A stretch of DNA of 6,568 nt from positions 1,757-8,324 of the forward strand of contig NVXB01000116.1 of the NCBI GenBank assembly GCA_002746425.1, written 5' to 3'. The notes beneath the pieces were generated by a model. It ran no database searches, was not told the DNA's origin, and saw only the letters and a list, made by a program, of their open reading frames with translations. Source of the stretch: Hyphomicrobiales bacterium (lineage in GTDB: Bacteria > Pseudomonadota > Alphaproteobacteria > Rhizobiales > GCA-2746425). Below, in pieces: positions 1 through 4,139 of the stretch; the first letter of the stretch is position 1; each line of letters opens with the position of its first letter. The translations under genes were made by a program, and so were the position numbers.

Positions 1-38
1 TATGTGCGGGCGTTTTCATTTTTGACGAAGCGAAACCC

Positions 39-1109
39 ATGCGTGTTGATGATTTTGATTTTGAGTTGCCGCCAGAGCGCATAGCCCTGCGCCCGGTAAC
101 CCCGCGAGACAGCGCGCGTATGCTGGTGATTGCGCCGGATTCCGAGTTGCAGCACAGCCAGGTCCAGGATTTGCCAGAGTTTTTGCAGCCCGGCGATGTG
201 CTGGTTTTCAACGACACCAAAGTTATTCCAGCCCAATTAGAAGGCACGCGTGCCCCGCGCAACGTTGATGCGCCGCCCGCGAAAGTTTCTGCGACCCTGC
301 ATATGCGAGTAGACGGCGCGCATTGGGACGCTTTTATGCGCCCGGCGAAAAAGCTGCGCGCTGGTGATGAACTGACATTTGCAGGCGGCGGAGAAACCTT
401 GCGCGCCACAATCGTCTCAAAAGGCGAGGCGGGCGAGGTGCGTTTGAAATTCCCCGTTGCCTCGGCAGAGCTGGACGCTGCGCTTATGCTGGTCGGCCAT
501 ATTCCGCTGCCACCTTATATTGCCTCCAAACGCCCCGAAGATGCGCAGGATCGCACAGATTATCAGACGATTTACGCCCGCGAAGATGGCGCAGTGGCCG
601 CCCCAACCGCCGGCCTGCACTTTACCGATGAGCTGTTAGAGCGTCTGCGCGCACGCGGCATCGAAACTTGCTTTGTCACGCTGCATGTCGGTGCGGGCAC
701 GTTTTTGCCGGTGAAGGCCGATGATACCGACGATCACAAAATGCATTATGAAACCGGCACGGTGACGCAGGGAAACGCGGATATGCTCAATGCCATTCAT
801 AAGAGGGGTGGCCGTATCGTTGCCGTCGGCACCACCAGTTTGCGGCTGCTGGAAAGCGCCACGAGCGAAGATGGCACCATTATGCCGTTTCACGGCGCGA
901 CCAACATTTTCATCACGCCGGGCTATGCCTTTCGCGCCGTTGATGTGCTGATGACCAATTTTCACCTGCCGCGATCGACCTTGATGATGCTGGTGTCTGC
1001 CTTTGCTGGCATGCAAACCATGCGCGATGCCTATATCCATGCCATCAAAAACAAGTTTCGCTTTTACTCTTATGGCGATGCGTCGCTGTTGTTTCGGAAA
1101 GGCTCTTAG
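39..1109 (+). CDS. queA: S-adenosylmethionine:tRNA ribosyltransferase-isomerase
   Basis: This cytoplasmic enzyme transfers and isomerises the ribosyl group of S-adenosylmethionine onto 7-aminomethyl-7-deazaguanine at tRNA position 34, giving epoxyqueuosine, the penultimate queuosine step. The 356-residue length matches the family. Visible family motifs are FNDTKVIPA (57-65), APTAGLHFT (188-196), HVGAGTFLPVK (216-226), GTTSLRLLES (264-273) and TNFHLPRSTL (306-315), so the protein looks complete and intact. The ATG at 39 is chosen because MRVDDFDFELP is a typical family N-terminus. The frame stays open to the left edge of the window, and the upstream signal is weak (GACGAAG at 24-30), so an upstream start cannot be formally excluded. 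The gene directly abuts tgt, whose product acts earlier in the same pathway. Identification rests on motif recognition and is secure. Confidence 0.97.
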   Translation: MRVDDFDFELPPERIALRPVTPRDSARMLVIAPDSELQHSQVQDLPEFLQPGDVLVFNDTKVIPAQLEGTRAPRNVDAPPAKVSATLHMRVDGAHWDAFMRPAKKLRAGDELTFAGGGETLRATIVSKGEAGEVRLKFPVASAELDAALMLVGHIPLPPYIASKRPEDAQDRTDYQTIYAREDGAVAAPTAGLHFTDELLERLRARGIETCFVTLHVGAGTFLPVKADDTDDHKMHYETGTVTQGNADMLNAIHKRGGRIVAVGTTSLRLLESATSEDGTIMPFHGATNIFITPGYAFRAVDVLMTNFHLPRSTLMMLVSAFAGMQTMRDAYIHAIKNKFRFYSYGDASLLFRKGS

Positions 1110-2246
1110 ATGAGCACTCAAAATTTCGCCTTTACCCTTCATGCCACCGATGGCGATGCGCGCCGCGGCACGGTGCACACCACGCGCGGCGATATTCGCA
1201 CACCCGCCTTTATGCCGGTTGGCACCGCCGCGACGGTCAAAACCATGTATCCGCAGCAGGTGCGCGATCTTGGCGCAGATATTGTACTGGGCAACACCTA
1301 TCATTTGATGCTGCGCCCCGGTGCAGAGCGCATCGCGCGGCTTGGCGGTTTGCATAAATTCATGCGCTGGCCGCACCCGATTTTGACGGATTCCGGCGGC
1401 TTTCAGGTGATGTCGCTGGCCAATTTGCGCAAAATGAGCGAGCAGGGCGTAACTTTTCAATCACATATCGATGGCTCAAAGCACGAATTATCGCCAGAAC
1501 GCTCTATTGAGATTCAGGGCCTGCTGGGTTCCGACATTCAAATGCAACTCGACGAGTGTGTGGCCCTGCCAGCCTCAGAAAAAGAGATTGAGCGCGCCAT
1601 GGAGCTTTCCCTGCGCTGGGCCGAGCGCAGCAAAAAGGCGTTTGGTGATCAGCCCGGCAAGGCGATGTATGGCATTGTGCAGGGCGGTGATGTGCCGAAA
1701 CTGCGCGAACGATCTGCGCTGGCGCTGCGCGATATGGACCTAAAGGGCTATTCCATTGGCGGACTTGCCGTGGGCGAGCCGCAAGAAGTGATGCTGGAAA
1801 TGCTGGGCATTACCTGTCCGCTGCTGCCAGAAAACAAACCACGCTATTTGATGGGCGTTGGCACACCGGATGATTTGTTGGAATCAGTCTCGCGCGGTGT
1901 TGATATGTTTGACTGTGTCATGCCAACCAGAGCCGGGCGTCATGGTCTGGCCTATACCCGCTTTGGCAAGGTCAATTTGAAGAACGCACGCCACGCCGAT
2001 GATCCGCGCCCGCTGGATGAGGAAAGTACGTGTGAGGCCACGCGCGATTACAGCCGCGCCTATATCCATCACCTGGTGCGCTGCCACGAAGCGTTGGGCG
2101 CGATGCTGCTGAGCTGGAACAATCTACATTATTATCAGGTTCTGATGCAGGGCATGCGTGATGCCATTGAGGCTGGAAACTTTGAAGAGTTTAAAGCGCA
2201 AACCAAGGCCGATTGGGCCAAGGGCGATCTGGCACCGGTCACTTAA
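1110..2246 (+). CDS. tgt: tRNA-guanine transglycosylase (queuosine pathway)
   Basis: Tgt exchanges guanine 34 of tRNAs with GUN anticodons for preQ1, the substrate that QueA then modifies. It is a cytoplasmic TIM-barrel enzyme, and 378 residues is the usual bacterial length. Catalytic landmarks are present: D94 in DSGGFQ, the LDEC segment with D148, the YGIVQGG segment, and the nucleophile position D268 in FDCVMPTRAGR. The ATG follows the queA TAG with no gap, and the ribosome binding site GGAAAGG (1096-1102) lies inside queA, which suggests translational coupling. The odd feature is the C-terminal zinc site. E. coli has C-x-C-x2-C plus His 26 residues later; here those positions are S306, C308, T311 and N337, although the surrounding SRAYIHHL and the 26-residue spacing are kept. 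The fold and active site otherwise look normal, so a functional zinc-poor or zinc-free variant is more likely than decay. This may be a lineage trait. Confidence 0.97.
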   Translation: MSTQNFAFTLHATDGDARRGTVHTTRGDIRTPAFMPVGTAATVKTMYPQQVRDLGADIVLGNTYHLMLRPGAERIARLGGLHKFMRWPHPILTDSGGFQVMSLANLRKMSEQGVTFQSHIDGSKHELSPERSIEIQGLLGSDIQMQLDECVALPASEKEIERAMELSLRWAERSKKAFGDQPGKAMYGIVQGGDVPKLRERSALALRDMDLKGYSIGGLAVGEPQEVMLEMLGITCPLLPENKPRYLMGVGTPDDLLESVSRGVDMFDCVMPTRAGRHGLAYTRFGKVNLKNARHADDPRPLDEESTCEATRDYSRAYIHHLVRCHEALGAMLLSWNNLHYYQVLMQGMRDAIEAGNFEEFKAQTKADWAKGDLAPVT

Positions 2247-2260
2247 AGCGGATGTTTTTT
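2233..2260 (+). terminator. Weak candidate terminator after tgt
   Basis: CACCG (2233-2237) can pair with CGGATG (2249-2254) if one A is bulged, giving five pairs around an 11-nt loop, followed at once by six T (2255-2260). It overlaps the tgt stop codon. The stem is short, so this is only a possible intrinsic terminator for the queA-tgt transcript. Confidence 0.3.
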
Positions 2261-2265
2261 AGCAA

Positions 2266-2305
2266 GCCGGTAGTTGCAAACTTACTTCTTGCTGCCGATA
2301 CCGGC
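2266..2305. repeat. Inverted repeat in the convergent tgt / regulator junction
   Basis: GCCGGTA (2266-2272) and TACCGGC (2299-2305) form a perfect 7-bp stem with a 26-nt loop that contains the regulator's stop codon. On the + strand a run of seven T follows at 2317-2323, 11 nt beyond the stem. It may help separate the two convergent transcripts, but the loop is long and no T-run follows on the - strand, so a terminator role is uncertain. Confidence 0.35.
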
Positions 2306-3022
2306 AAAGCCAGCGGTTTTTTTGCGCTTGGCCTGACGTTCCAGCAGCTTCTCCCGCAGCGGAGAGGTGTCTTTCAGCATAACCGGGGTCGTGTCCTGCA
2401 TAAGCTCTCGAACCTGGTTTTGCAGCTCTGCCACAGGTGAGCTGAGCTTTTCCTGATGGTAGACACGCGCTTTATTGAGGCGATCGGCGCGGTCGCGATG
2501 ATCACGCAAACGATCTTCAACCCCGTCAATCACATAACGGTCCGAGGTGAGCTGGAATGTTCTGGCGTCATCTGTGAGCCAGATCAGCCGCTTCATCAGG
2601 GCTTCGGGCGATAGCGGTTTAAGCAAAAAGCTGTTGGCGCCAATGCGGTAAGCCTGCTCAACAACAGAGCGCGTGGCAAAAGCACTGACAACAATAATGG
2701 GCAGGAAGCACAGCGGGTCCATCTGCTTAAGGCGAAGTGTACGGATGAATTTCCCGCCAGATGTGGGTTCCATGCGCCAATCGGTGATCAACACATTGGG
2801 TGGCTCACTCAGCATTGCATTCATGGCGCGCTCTGCGCCGGAGTAAATCCGGTATCGCTTAATGCCCATGCCACTAAAAATGGAGCGGTAGATACCCTGC
2901 ATCGGCTTTGAATCATCAACAACCATGATATCCAGCGCCCCAAGGGACAGATTATGGGCGGTATGATGGTTCATCGCGGTAAGCTCTGATGCTCTTCTAT
3001 TGTGGGTTCTATCAAAGTGCAT
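2282..3022 (-). CDS. Orphan response regulator: receiver domain with charged C-terminal extension
   Basis: A phosphoacceptor signalling protein of 246 residues. Residues about 30-150 form a CheY-like receiver domain with all key positions: acidic pair D36-D37 in VVDDSKP, phosphoacceptor D81 in LITDWRM, conserved S113 in VVSAF, aromatic F132, and K135-P136 in LLKPL. Residues about 150-246 hold no recognised DNA-binding or enzymatic domain. They are rich in charged residues, look helical (for example DRLRDHRDRADRL) and end in a basic tail (ERQAKRKK). No membrane segment or signal peptide is seen. The start is uncertain: the ATG at 3020-3022 gives 246 residues, an internal ATG at 2972-2974 gives 230, both precede the receiver core, and neither has a strong ribosome binding site. 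No histidine kinase lies nearby, so its partner is unknown. It may act by protein-protein contact. The gene converges on tgt and is divergent from nrdJ. Confidence 0.9.
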   Translation of the reverse strand: MHFDRTHNRRASELTAMNHHTAHNLSLGALDIMVVDDSKPMQGIYRSIFSGMGIKRYRIYSGAERAMNAMLSEPPNVLITDWRMEPTSGGKFIRTLRLKQMDPLCFLPIIVVSAFATRSVVEQAYRIGANSFLLKPLSPEALMKRLIWLTDDARTFQLTSDRYVIDGVEDRLRDHRDRADRLNKARVYHQEKLSSPVAELQNQVRELMQDTTPVMLKDTSPLREKLLERQAKRKKTAGFAGIGSKK

Positions 3023-3402
3023 TTTACCAAGTTGGTCGTTAAGTCTACGTAAATGTTTTTACAGCCTTAGCGGTAATTCGCTGGTCATTCACAATCTGTA
3101 GCATTTGTTCACGTAGCGGCACTCTTGCTCAAGCCGATGAAGCATCCAAAAGAATGATTCTGTTCAAGTGAGTCGCTAATCAATTTAGCCTTGGTTGAAA
3201 TACCTATGGACTCAGAATTTTATCCCCGATCTCCACAAGCAGATGGGTAAAAATAGCGATGTTTTGGCATAAAAAATTTAAAATAAATAAATCTGTTTTC
3301 ACAGCCGATCTAGAAATCTATAAGCGGCTCGAACAGAATTAATGTGATATGACAGATAGATGACAGGCCTTGTTAAAACGCTACACCCGATAGTCTTAAC
3401 AC

Positions 3403-3418
3403 CCACTATATATGGTGA
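3403..3418. promoter_or_regulatory. Isolated NrdR-box-like palindrome
   Basis: CCACTATATATGGTGA matches the published NrdR-box pattern acaCwAtATaTwGtgt at 13 of 16 positions, including all six of the most conserved ones. It lies more than 700 bp upstream of nrdJ, far from a normal operator position. A poor second match, ATACTAGCTGTTGACG at 3433-3448, is centred 30 bp away. No gene starts just downstream, so its target, if any, is unclear. Confidence 0.4.
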
Positions 3419-3676
3419 GGTGATTTGGTTGGATACTAGCTGTTGACGAAATCGAGGTTTATCGTGCATCTCTTTTAAACAGGGTCACGCATCGAATTTG
3501 GGGTAGTGAGATCCAGTTTATGTAAGTTTGGTTTGTGGTGTTGCAGGCAAGTCTCGTTGCGGCGTTTGAGTACGAACGAGAGCTATTTTTAAACGTTTTG
3601 AGTAAGCTGATTATGTGCGGCCAGAAGGTGTTGGTTGGGGTTCCCCCATTGCATCACCAAGGGCAGCACCAAGCGG

Positions 3677-3723
3677 TTGCGCCCAATGATTTGCGCCCAA
3701 TGATTTGCGCCCAATGATTTGCG
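3677..3723. repeat. 14-bp tandem repeat, three exact copies plus a partial copy
   Basis: The unit TTGCGCCCAATGAT occurs identically at 3677-3690, 3691-3704 and 3705-3718, followed by a 5-base partial copy TTGCG (3719-3723). The array lies in noncoding DNA about 160 bp upstream of the first nrdJ-proximal NrdR box. Exact identity between copies implies recent slippage expansion, so the copy number is likely to vary between strains. The unit length is not a multiple of three, which also argues against it being part of a protein gene. Confidence 0.95.
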
Positions 3724-3880
3724 TTTGATATGTGCCTGCATCATGGGCCTGTTACGGGTCTTTTGTGGTTTTGGGACAAGCACTTTGTTTGGTCGATAAT
3801 CCGGCCCAAAAATCTGTGTGTAAATTGTACAAGTTTATGGAATTCGATCTTGTGTCGGTGCTATGGAAATGTCATGTCAC

Positions 3881-3896
3881 ATACTATATGTAGTAG
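3881..3896. promoter_or_regulatory. NrdR box 1 (distal) upstream of nrdJ
   Basis: ATACTATATGTAGTAG matches the NrdR-box pattern acaCwAtATaTwGtgt at 12 of 16 positions, with all six most conserved positions kept. NrdR is the ATP/dATP-sensing zinc-finger repressor of ribonucleotide reductase genes and binds pairs of such boxes. The pairing with box 2 at a 31-bp centre-to-centre distance, directly in front of a reductase gene, is the main support. The nrdR gene itself is not in the window. Confidence 0.75.
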
Positions 3897-3897
3897 G

Positions 3898-3912
3898 TTA
3901 AGGTTTTGTTAA
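3898..3912. promoter_or_regulatory. CtrA-type binding site between the NrdR boxes
   Basis: TTAAGGTTTTGTTAA is an exact TTAA-N7-TTAA, the full recognition sequence of the alphaproteobacterial cell-cycle regulator CtrA, and it is followed by the C often found in the consensus. It fills the gap between NrdR boxes 1 and 2, sharing one base with box 2, and lies just upstream of the candidate -35. CtrA can activate or repress from such sites, and the direction here is unknown. Chance occurrence in AT-rich DNA is possible. Confidence 0.55.
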
Positions 3913-3927
3913 CACAATATGCTGACA
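3912..3927. promoter_or_regulatory. NrdR box 2 (proximal) upstream of nrdJ
   Basis: ACACAATATGCTGACA matches the NrdR-box pattern at 11 of 16 positions: its left half (first nine bases) is perfect and its right half is degenerate. It is centred 31 bp from box 1, placing both on the same helix face, and overlaps the candidate -35 element, a position suited to repression. Alone it would be a weak call; as a phased pair it is credible. Confidence 0.68.
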
Positions 3928-3952
3928 CTTACAGCAACAGCGAATCTATAAG
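3922..3952 (+). promoter_or_regulatory. Candidate sigma-70-type promoter of nrdJ
   Basis: CTGACA (3922-3927; 5 of 6 to TTGACA) and TATAAG (3947-3952; 5 of 6 to TATAAT) are separated by 19 bp, slightly longer than the ideal 17. Transcription would start near 3959, giving a leader of about 180 nt. The -35 overlaps NrdR box 2, and the CtrA-type site lies immediately upstream, an arrangement that fits a regulated promoter. Confidence 0.4.
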
Positions 3953-3969
3953 GCCGTTACGATAACGGC
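3953..3969. repeat. 17-bp perfect palindrome just downstream of the candidate -10
   Basis: GCCGTTA (3953-3959) and TAACGGC (3963-3969) are exact inverted repeats around CGA. As DNA it would straddle the inferred transcription start, which suits an operator for an unidentified repressor. As RNA it would form a 7-bp hairpin if transcription starts farther upstream. No T-run follows, so it is not an intrinsic terminator. Confidence 0.6.
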
Positions 3970-3986
3970 AGAGAATTGGCAGCAGA

Positions 3987-4012
3987 TTCTGGGTTTTCCA
4001 GAAAAGCTTCTG
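3987..4012 (+). other. Mutually exclusive hairpins in the nrdJ leader
   Basis: TTCTGG (3987-3992) pairs perfectly with CCAGAA (3998-4003), loop GTTTT. The same segment, CAGAA (3999-4003), pairs perfectly with TTCTG (4008-4012), loop AAGC. Only one of the two can form at a time. This could be a two-state leader element or coincidence; no ligand-binding core was recognised. Confidence 0.35.
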
Positions 4013-4067
4013 TCTTGAATAAATGCCTGCGTTACTGGCCCGGATATCGGGTGGCATTGGCGGGTTA

Positions 4068-4115
4068 CAACATACGGGTCTACGAGACCCACCAACATAC
4101 GGGTATGTGATACCC
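4068..4115 (+). repeat. Tandem twin-hairpin element in the nrdJ 5' leader
   Basis: Two 25-nt units in tandem each begin with CAACATACGGGT (4068-4079 and 4093-4104) and each form a perfect 6-bp hairpin with a 3-nt loop: GGGTCT-ACG-AGACCC (4076-4090) and GGGTAT-GTG-ATACCC (4101-4115). The units are identical at 20 of 25 positions. Within the stem the only change is a C-G pair in the first unit replaced by A-T in the second, a compensatory change that keeps pairing, while the loops differ. This indicates that the RNA (or cruciform) structure is conserved. The element ends 14 nt before the nrdJ ribosome binding site. Its function is unknown; a translation-control or protein-binding element is one possibility. 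Confidence 0.7.
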
Positions 4116-4129
4116 AAACGACGATTATT

Positions 4130-4135
4130 GAGGGG
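4130..4135 (+). promoter_or_regulatory. Ribosome binding site of nrdJ
   Basis: GAGGGG lies 4 nt before the ATG at 4140-4142. It supports this start, which also yields the MKFERRYTKEG N-terminus expected for this reductase family. Confidence 0.8.
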
Positions 4136-4139
4136 CAAA

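Larger units (their letters stand above)
3023..3880. other. Long AT-rich intergenic region without a convincing gene
   Basis: No reading frame here looks like a protein gene. The few short frames (about 60 codons, near 3535-3912 on either strand) lack ribosome binding sites and family motifs. No tRNA or rRNA is seen. Base composition differs from the flanking genes: positions 3241-3300 contain only 14 G or C in 60 bases, with an A/T-only stretch at 3271-3290. The 5' part (about 3023-3150) must carry the promoter of the divergent response regulator, but no clear -35/-10 pair could be assigned. The only organised elements seen are an NrdR-like palindrome at 3403-3418 and a 14-bp tandem repeat at 3677-3723, listed separately. 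A hairpin TTGGT (3631-3635) / ACCAA (3656-3660), with an inner GGGG/CCCC, is also present. An unrecognised small RNA could be hidden here. Confidence 0.7.

Noticed and set aside
1..38. End of an upstream gene before queA
   Set aside because: Only 38 bases are available. One frame ends in TGA at 23-25 but is too short to identify, and the queA frame itself is open to the edge.
636..1460. A 274-codon open frame on the - strand across the queA-tgt junction
   Set aside because: It lies entirely opposite two clearly real genes, has no recognisable motifs or ribosome binding site, and is a typical mirror frame of GC-rich coding DNA.
3217..3300. Possible replication origin: a TTATCCCCG near-DnaA box beside an A/T-only stretch
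   Set aside because: Only one poor DnaA box (7 of 9) is seen, no cluster of boxes exists on either strand, and the gene neighbourhood is not one usually found at alphaproteobacterial origins.
3589..3783. A 64-codon - strand frame (and overlapping + strand frames) in the intergenic gap
   Set aside because: There is no ribosome binding site or family motif. Much of it is made by the tandem repeat, and the translation looks like random sequence.
3156..3989. GANTC sites (CcrM methylation) at 3156, 3170, 3209, 3942 and 3985
   Set aside because: Five sites in about 1.1 kb is close to the chance expectation of one per 256 bases, so there is no enrichment to report, although two fall in the nrdJ leader.
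4076..4093. B12-box-like string (GGTCTACGAGACCCACC) suggesting a cobalamin riboswitch
   Set aside because: It aligns to the B12 box only with an inserted base and several mismatches. It is explained by the first twin hairpin, the second hairpin does not share the resemblance, and the other cobalamin riboswitch core elements are not seen. B12 riboswitches normally shut off B12-independent reductases rather than nrdJ.
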